From JAUYIV01 sp040882645 (GTDB taxonomy: Bacteria > Actinomycetota > Acidimicrobiia > Spongiisociales > UBA11373), in NCBI GenBank assembly GCA_040882645.1, contig JBBEAX010000038.1, forward strand, positions 55,769 through 119,768: a stretch of 64,000 bases of DNA. Direction: 5' to 3'. Each line of letters starts with the position of its first letter. Position 1 is the first letter of the stretch. Below the pieces are notes generated by a model that saw only the letters and a list, made by a program, of their open reading frames with translations, did not search any database and was not told the DNA's origin. The position numbers were made by a program, and so were the translations under genes. Positions 14,795-24,489 of the stretch are shown in pieces.

Positions 14795-17401
14795 GTGAGT
14801 TCCTGGCATTCCCTCACTGTCGACGAGGTGGTTGGCCGCGTCGAAAGCGATGGGCGGCACGGCCTGACCGAGATCGAGGCGGCCCGGCGGCTCGCCGACC
14901 ACGGGCCCAATGAGGTCCGGTCCGACAAGGGGCCCGGGAGGCTCTCACTGCTCGCCCGTCAGTTGAAGAGCGCGCTGGTCTGGCTCCTGCTCGTCGCGGC
15001 AATCGTCAGCGGCGCCCTGCTGGGCGAGTGGATCGACGCGGGTGTCATCTTCGCCATCGTCGTGCTCAACACGGCCCTCGGCTTCTTCCAGGAGGCGCGG
15101 GCGGAGCAGGCCTTGGCCCACCTGAGGGCGATGGCGGCTCCGGCGGCGGTGGTGATCCGCGAGGGACGCCAGGTATCGGTGCCCACACGCGACCTGGTGC
15201 CCGGCGACATGCTCGTCCTCGAGGCAGGCGTGCTGGTGGCGGCCGATGCACGGGTCGTCGATGCGATCCACCTCGAGGTGGAGGAAGCGTCGCTCACCGG
15301 CGAGTCGCTGCCGGTTACGAAGCAGACCGATCCGATCGCGGAGACCGGCTCCCTCGGAGACCGCACTTCGATGGTGTTCGCCGGCACGACCGTCGCCGCG
15401 GGTCGTGGCACGGCCCTTGTCGTCGCCACCGGTCGCGCGACCGAGTTCGGCCGCATCGCCGAGTCGCTGGCGGCGGACGAGCCGCCCACCCCCCTTCAGG
15501 TGGAGCTCGACACGGTGGGGAAGCGGCTGGCGGGGATCGCCATCGTCACTGCGGGCATCGTGTTCCTCGCCGGGTGGTGGCGAGGTAATCCCGCGGAGGC
15601 GATGTTCCTCACGGCCGTCGCGCTGGCCGTCGCCGCCATTCCTGAGGGTCTGCCCGCCGTCGTGACCGTCACCCTCTCTCGCGGCGTTCAGCGGATGGCG
15701 AAGCGCAATGCCATCGTCCGCCGGCTTCCCGCGGTCGAGGCACTCGGGTCGGCGTCGGTCGTGTGCACCGACAAGACCGGGACCCTCACGCAGAACCGTC
15801 TCGAGGTGCAGGAGGTGCTCCTAGCCGACCTCCGCCTTGCCCCCGCGGAACTCGACCGCGACGACGGGAGGTCCGCCCGGTTCGTCGAGGTGGCCGTGCT
15901 GTGCAGCGACGCCCGGGAGGGAAAGGAGGGGTGGATCGGCGACCCGACCGAGGTGGCGGTGGTGCGCGCCGCCATCGCCGCGGGCGCCGACCCGGCGGCC
16001 ATCCGGGATGCCGCCCCGCGGGTGGACGAGCACGGGTTCGACTCCCGACGCAAGCGGATGTCGACCGTGCACGAACTGAATGGGGGGTTCCTGGTGGCAG
16101 CGAAGGGGGCTCCCGAGGTGCTGCTGGCGCGATGCGATCGGATCGAGAACGCCGACGGACCCGGTTTCCTCGACGACGAGCGCCGCGAGGCCGGCCTCGA
16201 GGTTGCCGCCGGCCTCGCTGAAAGGGGATGGCGGACCCTGGCGTTGGCGTATCGCCGCTCCGACAGGATCCCTGCAGATGCGAGCTCCGCCGAGATGAGC
16301 CTCGTCCTCGTGGCGATCGTCGGCATGAGCGATGCCGTTCGCCCCGAGGCGTCCCCCGCGGTGAAGGAGGCCACCCGGGCCGGGATCCGCGTCGTCATGG
16401 TGACCGGCGACCATGCGGTGACCGCCGAGGCCGTGGCGCGGGACGTCGGCATCCTCGAAGAGGGCGGCGAGGTGATGGGCGGAGATCGGCTCCGGGAGGT
16501 CGATGCCACCGAGCTGGCGGCCGACATTCATCGCTATCGGGTGTTCTCCCGCATCGATCCCCTCGACAAGGTCAAGATCATTGAGGCATGGCGGCAGCGT
16601 GGTGCGATCGTCGCCATGACGGGGGACGGGGTCAACGATGCACCGGCATTACGGTCGGCCGACATCGGGGTAGCGATGGGAAGCGGCACGGACGTGGCGA
16701 AGGAGGCATCGTCGATCGTGCTGGCCGACGACAACTTCGCCTCCATCGTGGCCGCGGTTCGCGAGGGGCGGACGATCTTCAGCAACCTGAAGCGGGTCGT
16801 CTGGTACCTCCTCGCCTGCAACGCTTCGGAAGTGTTCGTGATGTTCGTCGGGTTCCTCGCGTGGGGCGGGCTGGGCGAGCCACTACTTGCCACGCAGCTC
16901 CTCTGGATGAACCTCGTCACCGACGGGCTCCCTGCCCTCGCGCTGGGGGTGGACCCGGCCACCACCGGTGTGATGGACCGTCCCCCCGAACCTGCACACG
17001 GCGTACTGCAGCGCTGGGGGCTGCTTGCCTCCCGGGGGGCCATCCTGGCTATGGCCGCCCTGCTGGCTCTGATCGTCGGCCACTACGTGCTGGGGAACGA
17101 TTGGCCGGTGGTGCGAACGATGATCTTCACCACACTCGTGCTCGTCCAACTGGTGCACGCACTCGAGGTCCGGGCCAGGGTCAAGGGCAAGCCGAACCGC
17201 TTGCTCCTTTGGTCGCTTGCCGGATCCGTCGCACTACAGGCGGCGGTGGTCTACACGCCGGTCGGCCAGACGCTCTTCGAGACCGAGCCGCTGGGGGTAT
17301 TGGCAGTGGCCGTGAGCGTCGGCCTGGCGGCCGGAGCGGGAATCGTGCAGGCGGTCGTGGAAAAGTGCCGCGGACTCAACTCGAGTCGGGGGATCGAATG
17401 A
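14795..17401 (+). CDS. P2-type cation-transporting ATPase (calcium-ATPase-like)
   Basis: An 868-residue membrane pump related to bacterial Ca2+-ATPases of the SERCA/PMR1 branch. The short N-terminal actuator entry (HSLTVDEVVGRV) matches the cation ATPase N domain. LTGESLPVTK is the actuator motif, and IPEGLPAVVTVTL is the M4 motif of P2 pumps. DKTGTLT begins near residue 326 and TGDGVNDAPAL near 609. C-terminal spans contain NLVTDGLPALALGVDP. The start is GTG 14795, because upstream frame sequence is antisense to the helicase. It likely exports Ca2+ or Mn2+. It ends 9 bases before the convergent LCP gene. Confidence 0.92.
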   Translation: MSSWHSLTVDEVVGRVESDGRHGLTEIEAARRLADHGPNEVRSDKGPGRLSLLARQLKSALVWLLLVAAIVSGALLGEWIDAGVIFAIVVLNTALGFFQEARAEQALAHLRAMAAPAAVVIREGRQVSVPTRDLVPGDMLVLEAGVLVAADARVVDAIHLEVEEASLTGESLPVTKQTDPIAETGSLGDRTSMVFAGTTVAAGRGTALVVATGRATEFGRIAESLAADEPPTPLQVELDTVGKRLAGIAIVTAGIVFLAGWWRGNPAEAMFLTAVALAVAAIPEGLPAVVTVTLSRGVQRMAKRNAIVRRLPAVEALGSASVVCTDKTGTLTQNRLEVQEVLLADLRLAPAELDRDDGRSARFVEVAVLCSDAREGKEGWIGDPTEVAVVRAAIAAGADPAAIRDAAPRVDEHGFDSRRKRMSTVHELNGGFLVAAKGAPEVLLARCDRIENADGPGFLDDERREAGLEVAAGLAERGWRTLALAYRRSDRIPADASSAEMSLVLVAIVGMSDAVRPEASPAVKEATRAGIRVVMVTGDHAVTAEAVARDVGILEEGGEVMGGDRLREVDATELAADIHRYRVFSRIDPLDKVKIIEAWRQRGAIVAMTGDGVNDAPALRSADIGVAMGSGTDVAKEASSIVLADDNFASIVAAVREGRTIFSNLKRVVWYLLACNASEVFVMFVGFLAWGGLGEPLLATQLLWMNLVTDGLPALALGVDPATTGVMDRPPEPAHGVLQRWGLLASRGAILAMAALLALIVGHYVLGNDWPVVRTMIFTTLVLVQLVHALEVRARVKGKPNRLLLWSLAGSVALQAAVVYTPVGQTLFETEPLGVLAVAVSVGLAAGAGIVQAVVEKCRGLNSSRGIE

Positions 17402-17410
17402 GGTCGGCAC

Positions 17411-18637
17411 TCACTCGTCTATCACGCCGTCTTGTAGGTCCTCGAAGACCTCTGCGGCGGTTTCTTCGTCGAGAAACACGACGGAAGCGCCGCCTGCCGC
17501 CGTCCCGACCGTGCCAGGCAACACTTGATTGGTGACCTCGGTAGGGCTCATGGTGAAGGCGATGGTGGCGAGGTTGAGCAGGTCGCCGAGCGAGAGGTTG
17601 GTCCAGGTGAAGTCCTGAAGGATGGCAAGGAGGGTGGGAATCTGGGTGACATCTTGTTCGAGCACTCCGTCGAGGGCTCCGAGGATGACCATTCCTTGGT
17701 GGAACGATCGAGTGAAGTCTCCGCCGGAGATGCGCCGGTTGCGACTGAACCCGAGCGCCTTCTCGCCGAACAGGCGTTGAACGCCTCGTGACAGGAAGGC
17801 GTTGGACTTCGGTTCGGCCATCCCGAACGGGACGTCCACCACCACTCCACCGAAGGCATTCACCAGGCTCATGAATCCCCCGAAGCCGGTAACGATGTAC
17901 CCGTCGATCTCCAACCCGGAGAGTTCCTCGGCGATGTCGACCATCTCCTCAGAGTTGCGCTCCGAGCGGGCGTTCACGCTGGAGAACTTGTCCTTGCCGT
18001 AGGACGCCTGGACGTAGGTGTCGCGGGGGAACCCGACGACGCTGCCCGCCCCGCGCTCGACGTTGGCCGAGAGGATGTGGATGCTGTCGGCGCGGTAAAC
18101 CGGCTGGAAGCTGCCGATGTTCTTATCGGTGCCGAGGATGAGCACGTGCCGGACGTTGCCGCCGTACCAGGGGCCGACTCCGAACCGGGCGAGATGACCT
18201 CCGACGATTTCCCAGCCAGACCCTTCGTCCGCCAACAGCACGATGTCGTCGTCGGCGGTCACCACCGCCACTCGTCCCTCGTCGACCTCGGCGGAGTAGA
18301 AGACCGCCTCCACGGTCATATCTGCGGTGGGGTGCACTTCGGCGAGCAGGTCGAGCAGCCCGGCGGGAACGGCCGGAAGAGGAAGCGTTCGGTCACCCAC
18401 CCAGGAGTAGAAGGCCTCGAGCGCCGCCGTAGCCTCGTCGTCTCCCTCCATCACCACGTCGATGACGGCCGAGATGGGGGCGGCCTCGGTGGTCGTGGTC
18501 GGAGGCAGCGTCGTCGGTGCCGACGTGGTGGTGGGCGGAACGGTGGTGGTCGTGGTCGGGCTGCCGGCGTCCCCGCCGCAGGCGGAGCCGATCAGGGCAA
18601 GCACGACGAGGAGGCCTACCGGCCGGGTTGATCTCAT
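17411..18637 (-). CDS. LytR-CpsA-Psr (LCP) family lipoprotein
   Basis: A 408-residue exported protein. The signal peptide ends in a lipobox (IGSAC), followed by a Thr/Pro linker (about residues 27-55). The LCP domain (about 165-330) shows the family pattern ILGTDKN, RADSIHILSANV, GFPRDTYVQ and the Arg-rich NARSERN segment. LCP enzymes attach wall polymers to peptidoglycan from lipid-linked precursors. A lipid anchor instead of the usual N-terminal transmembrane helix is unusual. Its start overlaps the end of nhaA by 4 bases, so the two are co-transcribed. Confidence 0.82.
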   Translation of the reverse strand: MRSTRPVGLLVVLALIGSACGGDAGSPTTTTTVPPTTTSAPTTLPPTTTTEAAPISAVIDVVMEGDDEATAALEAFYSWVGDRTLPLPAVPAGLLDLLAEVHPTADMTVEAVFYSAEVDEGRVAVVTADDDIVLLADEGSGWEIVGGHLARFGVGPWYGGNVRHVLILGTDKNIGSFQPVYRADSIHILSANVERGAGSVVGFPRDTYVQASYGKDKFSSVNARSERNSEEMVDIAEELSGLEIDGYIVTGFGGFMSLVNAFGGVVVDVPFGMAEPKSNAFLSRGVQRLFGEKALGFSRNRRISGGDFTRSFHQGMVILGALDGVLEQDVTQIPTLLAILQDFTWTNLSLGDLLNLATIAFTMSPTEVTNQVLPGTVGTAAGGASVVFLDEETAAEVFEDLQDGVIDE

Positions 18638-20037
18638 CGACCTGCGACGTTACCGGTGCCGGTGTCTTGTGGGCTCCGGACCGGCCGGCGGGGCATCGAG
18701 CGCAGGATGAAGAAGCCGACCAGGCCGGCGATCGCCGACCCGATGAAGATTCCGGTCTTGGCGAAATCCTCGAGTTCATGTGCCCGGAAGGCGAGGTCGG
18801 AGACGAACAGCGAGACGGTGAAGCCGATGCCGGCTACTGCGGCGAGGCCGATCACATGGGCCCAGGTGGTGTTCCGCGGCAGCTCGCCGAGACCGAAGCG
18901 AACCGCGGCCCAGGCGAAGATGCTGATGCCGACGGTCTTGCCCACTATCAGCCCTACGGCCACTCCGAGCGCCACCGGATGGGTGGCGGCGTCGACCAGG
19001 TCGACGCCGGCGAAGCGGACCCCAGCATTGGCGAGTGCGAAGAGAGGCACCACCACGAACGACGACCAGGGGTGGAGCTTGTTCTCGATCCGGCTGAGCG
19101 GGGGCACCGATTCTCGGGCGACATCGGAGACCTCGAGTGCGCTGAAATCGATCCGATCCTGGCCCAGCGCGCCGGTGGCATCGATTTCGTGCCGGTCGAG
19201 GATCCGGCGGGCTCTCGTGAGGTACTCCTGATCGGTGTACATCGAGCGCGCGGGAGTGAGCATTCCCAGGGCTACTCCGACCAAGGTGGCGTGGACTCCG
19301 CTCTCGAAGAGGAAGAACCACGCGAGGAAGCCCATCGGCAGGTAGAAGGCGAGCGACCGGATTCCCACCCGCTGGGCTGTCCAGATCGCCGCCAGCAGCA
19401 ACAGGGTTGCCCCGAGGAAGCCGAGGGCGACCTCGTCGGTGTAGAACACGGCGATGACCGCAATCGCTCCGATGTCGTCGACGATCGCGAGTGCCAGCAG
19501 GAAGAGCTTTCCGCCCACCGGCACCCGGCTTCCCAGCAGGGCGACCACACCCACCGAAAAGGCGATGTCGGTCGCCATCGGGATTCCCCATCCATGGAAA
19601 GCCCCGGCGGTGTCACCGGCGATCATGACGTAGATGGTCGCGGGCAGCAGCATGCCTCCGAGCGCCGCCACGACGGGTAGGGCGGCTGCCTTGGGGCTGC
19701 TCAGGTCGCCGCTGACCAACTCCCGCTTGATCTCGAGGCCCACGACGAAGAAGAAGATCGTCATCAACCCGTCGTTGACCACGTGCCGCAGCGTCTCGGT
19801 CAGGTGGAGCGGACCGACGCTGAGCTCGAACTCGGTGTTCCAGAAGGACTCGTACGAGGCTCCCACCGGCGAGTTCGCCCAGATGAGCGCGGCGACCGCC
19901 GCCAGGAACAGAATCGCACCGCCCGCCGACTCGATATGGGTGAAGCGCAGCAGGGGTCGGACGAATCGTTTCGGGACGGCCCGTTCCGATTCGAGCCAGG
20001 TGACGTGTTCAGAGTTTGGCGACGAGGTTCTTGCCAC
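18634..20037 (-). CDS. nhaA: Na+/H+ antiporter NhaA
   Basis: Electrogenic sodium/proton antiporter of the cytoplasmic membrane. Family landmarks are IESAGGAILFLAAVAALIWANS (first span), VVGLEIKRE, the ion site region MATDIAFSVGV, and VDDIGAIAVIA with the paired Asp residues. GIGFTVSLFVSDLAF is near the C-terminus. GTG 20037 is preferred because TACTCT lies 9 bases upstream; an in-frame GTG at 20082 would add 15 unconserved residues. Length is about 467. It leads a two-gene unit with the LCP gene and is divergent from trkA, so sodium export and potassium uptake may be controlled together. Confidence 0.93.
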   Translation of the reverse strand: MARTSSPNSEHVTWLESERAVPKRFVRPLLRFTHIESAGGAILFLAAVAALIWANSPVGASYESFWNTEFELSVGPLHLTETLRHVVNDGLMTIFFFVVGLEIKRELVSGDLSSPKAAALPVVAALGGMLLPATIYVMIAGDTAGAFHGWGIPMATDIAFSVGVVALLGSRVPVGGKLFLLALAIVDDIGAIAVIAVFYTDEVALGFLGATLLLLAAIWTAQRVGIRSLAFYLPMGFLAWFFLFESGVHATLVGVALGMLTPARSMYTDQEYLTRARRILDRHEIDATGALGQDRIDFSALEVSDVARESVPPLSRIENKLHPWSSFVVVPLFALANAGVRFAGVDLVDAATHPVALGVAVGLIVGKTVGISIFAWAAVRFGLGELPRNTTWAHVIGLAAVAGIGFTVSLFVSDLAFRAHELEDFAKTGIFIGSAIAGLVGFFILRSMPRRPVRSPQDTGTGNVAGR

Positions 20038-20110
20038 GGGAGTTGGAGAGTAGTTCGGTCCGCAGGCACTTCGATTGGCCACGGACCCGGGCTTCCGGCG
20101 CGGCAGTGCC

Positions 20111-20116
20111 TAGGCT
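20111..20116 (+). promoter_or_regulatory. -10 box (TAGGCT) for trkA
   Basis: TAGGCT lies 32 bases before the trkA ATG at 20149. This gives a leader of about 26 bases with a weak ribosome site (GAGGGG). Confidence 0.4.
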
Positions 20117-20148
20117 TCCGGCGGCACCATCCATCTCTCGAGGGGCGC

Positions 20149-21477
20149 ATGCGGATCGTCATCATCGGAGCGGGCGCGGTGGGCTCTTACCTCGCCGAGC
20201 GCTTGTCGTTCGAAGGCCAGGACGTGGTCGTGATCGAGTCCGACCCGGCCAAGGCGGCAGAGCTGCAGAGCGCGGTCGATTGCCTCGTGATCAACGAGAA
20301 TGGCGCCAGCATTCATGCCCTCGAAGCGGCGAAAGTCGGGGAGGCGGCCCTGTTGATCGCGGTCACCTCATCCGATGCGGTCAACATCCTGGCGTGCCAA
20401 GCGGCGGCGCGGCTTGGGGTCCCCCGGCGGGTCGCCCGGGTGCAGGACCCGACTCTGAGGGAAGACCTCGACATGCACGGAGTCGATGTCGTGATCGACC
20501 CGGTCGAAGCTCTCACTCGCGAATTGCTGCTGTTGGTGCGTCGCGGAGGGCTGTCGGAGGTCGTCGAGTTCGCCGGCGGGCGGATCAGCCTCTTCGGCGG
20601 CCGGGTGCAGGCCGATGCTCCCCTCGATGGGATCACTCTGCGGGCACTTCGCCAGCGCGTAGAGGGCTGGGATTGGATCGTCGCCGCCCTGGTGCGCGAC
20701 GGGAAGACCACCATCGCCCGGGGAGATTCGATGGTCCGCGCAGGCGATCACGTCCTTGTCGTGACCAGCGACAAGGCAGCCCAAGAGGCGCTGCAGCTGA
20801 TGGGCGTCGAAGAGCATCGCGCCAAGAAGGTGTTCATTCTCGGGGCAACCCGGCTGTCCCTCTTGACGGCCGAGCTGTTCGTCCGAAGCGGAATCAACAC
20901 GGTGTTGGTTGACACCGATACTGATCGCGCCCTCGATCTGTCGGCCCGGTACGACCGCCTCGTCGTGATCAAGGGTGACCCCACCGATCCCAACATCCTC
21001 AGGGCGGAAGGCATTTCGAAGGCAGACGTCGTGCTCGGACTCTCGGGGTGGGATGAGGTGAACATTCTTGGTTGCCTCGTCGGTAAGGCGCTCGGGGTTC
21101 ACACTGCGGTGGCCCGATTCTCTCGTTTCGAATACGTCTCGCTGTTGGCCGGCCACGGTATCGATGCAGGGGTCTCGACCCGCCTCGCCGCTGCCAACGA
21201 GATTCTGCGCCTGGTGCGACGCGGCCACATCCATTCCGTGTCCACTTTCCAGGACACCGATGCCGAGGCGATCGAACTCCAGGCACCCGCCGGGAGCCAT
21301 GCCATCGGCAAGAGCCTCACGGAGATCGGACTCCCCAAGTCGGCCATCGTCGGGGGAATCGTTCGCAAGAAGAAGGCATTCATCCCCCACGGCGACACCA
21401 GGATCGAGGAGGGCGATCGTGTCATTGCGATCGCCCTGCCCGAGGCGATTTCTGCGGTGGAGAAGCTGTTCTCGTGA
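20149..21477 (+). CDS. trkA: TrkA, two-module RCK regulator of potassium uptake
   Basis: A 442-residue cytosolic NAD-binding regulator that gates TrkH. It has two RCK_N modules, each with its own Rossmann start: MRIVIIGAGAVGSYLAE at residue 1 and VFILGATRLSLLTAELF near residue 229. Each module is followed by an RCK_C domain. This is the full-length TrkA form rather than the single-module KtrA form. The start was set at 20149 because the frame upstream is antisense to nhaA. The gene leads a cluster with two channel genes and two single-module RCK genes. Confidence 0.93.
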   Translation: MRIVIIGAGAVGSYLAERLSFEGQDVVVIESDPAKAAELQSAVDCLVINENGASIHALEAAKVGEAALLIAVTSSDAVNILACQAAARLGVPRRVARVQDPTLREDLDMHGVDVVIDPVEALTRELLLLVRRGGLSEVVEFAGGRISLFGGRVQADAPLDGITLRALRQRVEGWDWIVAALVRDGKTTIARGDSMVRAGDHVLVVTSDKAAQEALQLMGVEEHRAKKVFILGATRLSLLTAELFVRSGINTVLVDTDTDRALDLSARYDRLVVIKGDPTDPNILRAEGISKADVVLGLSGWDEVNILGCLVGKALGVHTAVARFSRFEYVSLLAGHGIDAGVSTRLAAANEILRLVRRGHIHSVSTFQDTDAEAIELQAPAGSHAIGKSLTEIGLPKSAIVGGIVRKKKAFIPHGDTRIEEGDRVIAIALPEAISAVEKLFS

Positions 21478-21534
21478 TGTCCGACGCAAACCGGGCGCAT
21501 CGGGTCGCGGCGGCGTGATCGAACGGGACTCGCG

Positions 21535-22983
21535 TTGAGCAGGCGTCGTCTGGCGCTCATCGTGTTCGCGGTCGTCGAGGCGACGGGGGCTGCAATGCTC
21601 TCGGCCGCGTTGGTCGGCGTCGTTTATCGGGAATGGGACGCCGCCCGGTCGATCGCGTTGGTGGCTGCAGGGACCGTCCTGGTAGGTGACCTGGGCCGCC
21701 GGATGGTTGGTCGGGCAGGCGAGCTGTCGGTGCGCGAAGGGTTTGCGGCGGTCGGCCTCTCCTGGATCACGATGACCTTCGTGGGAACGCTCCCGTTCCT
21801 GGTGACGGGGGCGATACCCAACCTGACCGACGCCTTCTTCGAGACGGCGGCCGGCTTCACAACCACGGGTGCGTCGGTGGTTGCCGACCCCGCAACACTC
21901 GATCACGCAATCCTCTTTTGGCGCGCGCTGACCCAATGGATGGGTGGCATGGGGATCATCGTGCTTTCGATCGCGGTGCTCCCTCTGCTCGGTGTCGGCG
22001 GCGTTCAGTTGGCGCGAGCCGAGTCGCCGGGGCATTCGCCAGATCGCCTCACCCCGCGATTTCGGGAAACCGCGAAGAGGTTGTGGCTTCTCTACGTCGG
22101 GTTCACAGCCTTCCAAGCAGTACTGCTGACGTTCAGTGACATGAACCTCTTCGAGGCGATCTGCCACGCCTTCACCACGATGTCGACCGGGGGATTCAGC
22201 ACCCGGCCGGAGTCCCTCGGCGCCTTCAACGAATACGCCCAGTGGGTGGCCGTTACCTTCATGGTGATTGCGGGGGCCTCGTTCGCCCTTCACTATCGGG
22301 CGCTGAGGGACGCGAGGGAGTATCCGCGGAGTGCCGAGTTCAGGCTGTACGCCATGATCGTTGCGGGCGGAGCACTGTTTCTGGTTGCGGGCAGGTGGGG
22401 TCACGGAGTGACCGACGCGATACGCGAGGGCGTCTTCAACGCGGTGTCGATCATCACCACCACCGGATTCACCAACGCCGACTTTGCCGGGTGGTCCTCG
22501 GCGCTGCAGATCGCGATCGTCGGGTTCATGTTCGTGGGTGGCATGTCAGGCTCGACTGCCGGGGGGGTCAAGACCTATCGACTGGCCGTGTTGACGAACT
22601 CCGGCCGGACCGACCTGCGGCGCGTCATCCACCCGCTGGGCGTGTTCCGCACACGGATGGGTGCCAAACCAGTTGACGATGCGGTCGTCCACAGTGTCCA
22701 AACGTTCTTTCTCTTCTACATGCTCGCCTTCATGACCGGCACGCTGCTGCTCGCCATGATCGAGTCGGGTCTCGGAGTCGGTGACGACCTGATCACGTCC
22801 GTCTCGGCAGTCGCCTCGGCGCTCGGGAACATCGGCCCTGGGTTGTCGGCGGTTGGGCCTACCGAGACCTACGCACACCTGCACGACACCGGCAAGTGGC
22901 TGCTTTCAAGCCTGATGATCATTGGCCGCCTCGAGATCTTCCCGGTGGTCCTGCTATTCACCCGCGAACTCTGGCGGCGTTGA
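21535..22983 (+). CDS. trkH: TrkH-type potassium channel subunit (first copy)
   Basis: A 482-residue potassium translocating membrane subunit. Four pore loops show the expected selectivity residues: TAAGFTTTGASV, TMSTGGFSTRP, ITTTGFTNAD and SALGNIGPGLS. RALTQWMGGMGIIVLS is a standard TrkH helix, and SGSTAGGVKTYRL is the basic loop that follows it. TTG 21535 is the only plausible start near the first span. It follows trkA by 57 bases. A second, more diverged copy starts at 24489. Confidence 0.94.
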   Translation: MSRRRLALIVFAVVEATGAAMLSAALVGVVYREWDAARSIALVAAGTVLVGDLGRRMVGRAGELSVREGFAAVGLSWITMTFVGTLPFLVTGAIPNLTDAFFETAAGFTTTGASVVADPATLDHAILFWRALTQWMGGMGIIVLSIAVLPLLGVGGVQLARAESPGHSPDRLTPRFRETAKRLWLLYVGFTAFQAVLLTFSDMNLFEAICHAFTTMSTGGFSTRPESLGAFNEYAQWVAVTFMVIAGASFALHYRALRDAREYPRSAEFRLYAMIVAGGALFLVAGRWGHGVTDAIREGVFNAVSIITTTGFTNADFAGWSSALQIAIVGFMFVGGMSGSTAGGVKTYRLAVLTNSGRTDLRRVIHPLGVFRTRMGAKPVDDAVVHSVQTFFLFYMLAFMTGTLLLAMIESGLGVGDDLITSVSAVASALGNIGPGLSAVGPTETYAHLHDTGKWLLSSLMIIGRLEIFPVVLLFTRELWRR

Positions 22984-23051
22984 TCGATCGAGGTCCGTCG
23001 CCGGGCTCCGTGCGCAATGGGGTCTATGTTCGGCTACCTAGAGTGACGGGA

Positions 23052-23711
23052 ATGCGGGTCGTCATTGCGGGGTGCGGGCGGGTGGGCCGTCAGGTCGCCA
23101 TGCTCCTCTCGGAGGCCGGTGAGGACGTCTCCGTGGTCGACAACAGGCCCGAAGCCGCGGAGCTTCTGGGGAAATCGTTCGATGGCACTTTCCACGCAGG
23201 CCTCGCCTACGACGTCGAGGTGCTCGAAGAGGCAGGAATCCGCGAGGCGGATGCTTTCCTTGCAGTCACCGACTCCGACAACGCCAACCTGATGGCGGTC
23301 CAGCTGGCCAAGCAAGTGTTCGGAGTGCCCCTGGCGATCGCCCGTCTCGACGATCCCGATCGCGAGCAGTCCTACCGCGCCCTCAATGTGTCGTTCGTCG
23401 CCGGCGCCCACCTGGTGGCCAAGGTCATGGCCGAGCGGGTCCGGGAGCCCGACTTCGACTACCACGTCACGTTCCCCACCGGCGATGTGCAGGTTCTCGA
23501 GATCGTGGTGGGACGCGGCGCCGCCGGGGTGAGTGTGAGGGCGCTCGAGCGAGAGGGCGGGATCCGGGTAGCCGCCGTTCGCCGGGGCGACGAGGTGATG
23601 GTGGCGGCGGAGGATCTCGTGGTCGAGAGTGGGGACATCGTCGTGGCTGCGGTCAAGCAGGGCTCGGAGCAGCGTCTCCGGGGATTTCTGGCGGAGGAGC
23701 AGGGATCATGA
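23052..23711 (+). CDS. single-module RCK (TrkA/KtrA-like) potassium regulator A
   Basis: A 219-residue protein with one RCK_N Rossmann module (MRVVIAGCGRVGRQVA, acidic end of strand 2 at VVDNRPE) and one C-terminal RCK_C domain. Such half-size proteins form rings on a TrkH/KtrB channel. It overlaps the next RCK gene by 4 bases (ATGA), so the two may form a hetero-oligomer, as the paired CeoB/CeoC proteins of mycobacteria may. GTG 23043 is an alternative start. A TATGTT box at 23024 may be its promoter. Confidence 0.9.
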   Translation: MRVVIAGCGRVGRQVAMLLSEAGEDVSVVDNRPEAAELLGKSFDGTFHAGLAYDVEVLEEAGIREADAFLAVTDSDNANLMAVQLAKQVFGVPLAIARLDDPDREQSYRALNVSFVAGAHLVAKVMAERVREPDFDYHVTFPTGDVQVLEIVVGRGAAGVSVRALEREGGIRVAAVRRGDEVMVAAEDLVVESGDIVVAAVKQGSEQRLRGFLAEEQGS

Positions 23712-24358
23712 GGGTCGTCGTCGTGGGTGGCGGCAAGGTGGGGAGCTACCTCGTCGCCCAGCTGCTGCGGGCTGGAAAGTCGGTCACGGTCATTGAGGCC
23801 GACGAACGCCGGGCGGCGGACCTCGCTGAGGCGACCAAGGCCCTCGTGATCGAGGGTGACGGCACCGCGATAGCCGTCCTCGAGAGTGCCAACATCGACC
23901 GGGCCGATTGGCTCGTGGCGGTCACCGGACTGGACGAGGTGAATCTGGTCGCGTGCGAGTTGGGAGCGACGCTCGGGGTGCGCCGGACGCTTGCCCGGCT
24001 GAACGACCCGCGCAACAGGCGCACTTTCGCCGCGCTCGAGATCCCGGTCGTCTCGGTGACGGATCTGATCGGTGAGGTCATCGAGCGCGAGGTAGATGTC
24101 GCCCAGGTCGAACGACTGCTGCTGGTCGGCGGCGGTGTCAGTCTCATCGAGGTCGAGGTGCCTGGCGACGTTCCGGATCGGCGGGTCGACGAGCTGCGCC
24201 TGCCGCCCGACACGGTGTTGGGGGCGGTTGTCGGGGGCGGCGTCGTCAGCATTCCGGGGGCTGATACGGTGATCCATCCGGGGGACCGGGTGTTTGCTCT
24301 GACGTTGCTCGACCGCGAGAGCGCGGCGCGAGCGAGGATCAGGGGCGACGAGGTCTGA
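23708..24358 (+). CDS. single-module RCK potassium regulator B
   Basis: A 216-residue RCK_N plus RCK_C protein (MRVVVVGGGKVGSYLVAQL, acidic strand-2 end at VIEADERR). It differs clearly from its neighbour, so it is not a recent copy. It is coupled to the preceding RCK gene and, by an ATGA-type overlap at 24358, to the following 43-residue membrane protein. That makes one translational unit ending in the second TrkH. Confidence 0.9.
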   Translation: MRVVVVGGGKVGSYLVAQLLRAGKSVTVIEADERRAADLAEATKALVIEGDGTAIAVLESANIDRADWLVAVTGLDEVNLVACELGATLGVRRTLARLNDPRNRRTFAALEIPVVSVTDLIGEVIEREVDVAQVERLLLVGGGVSLIEVEVPGDVPDRRVDELRLPPDTVLGAVVGGGVVSIPGADTVIHPGDRVFALTLLDRESAARARIRGDEV

Positions 24359-24489
24359 TGCCACATAGAAACACGACGCGCGACCGGGTGGTCTCAGGGT
24401 TGGTGGTGTTTCTTGCCGAGGCCCTGGTGACGGTCGCCGCCATTGGATTGGCTCTGGCGGTCGCGTTGTTGGCGACCGTGATCGTCTGA
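24358..24489 (+). CDS. 43-residue single-span membrane microprotein in the Trk operon
   Basis: Short basic N-terminus (MPHRNTTRDRVVSG) followed by a hydrophobic helix (LVVFLAEALVTVAAIGLALA and onward) to the C-terminus. One acidic residue sits within the helix near residue 21. Its ATG overlaps the stop of the RCK gene, and its TGA overlaps the ATG of the second trkH (TGATG). Such tight coupling on both sides argues that it is translated. I know no named family for it. By position it could be an accessory subunit of the potassium channel, in the manner of KdpF; that is inference. Confidence 0.7.
   Translation: MPHRNTTRDRVVSGLVVFLAEALVTVAAIGLALAVALLATVIV

Noticed and set aside
20368..22404. 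678-residue minus-strand frame over trkA and trkH
   Set aside because: Composition (Arg, His, Gly, Gln rich) and position opposite two clear genes mark it as a shadow.
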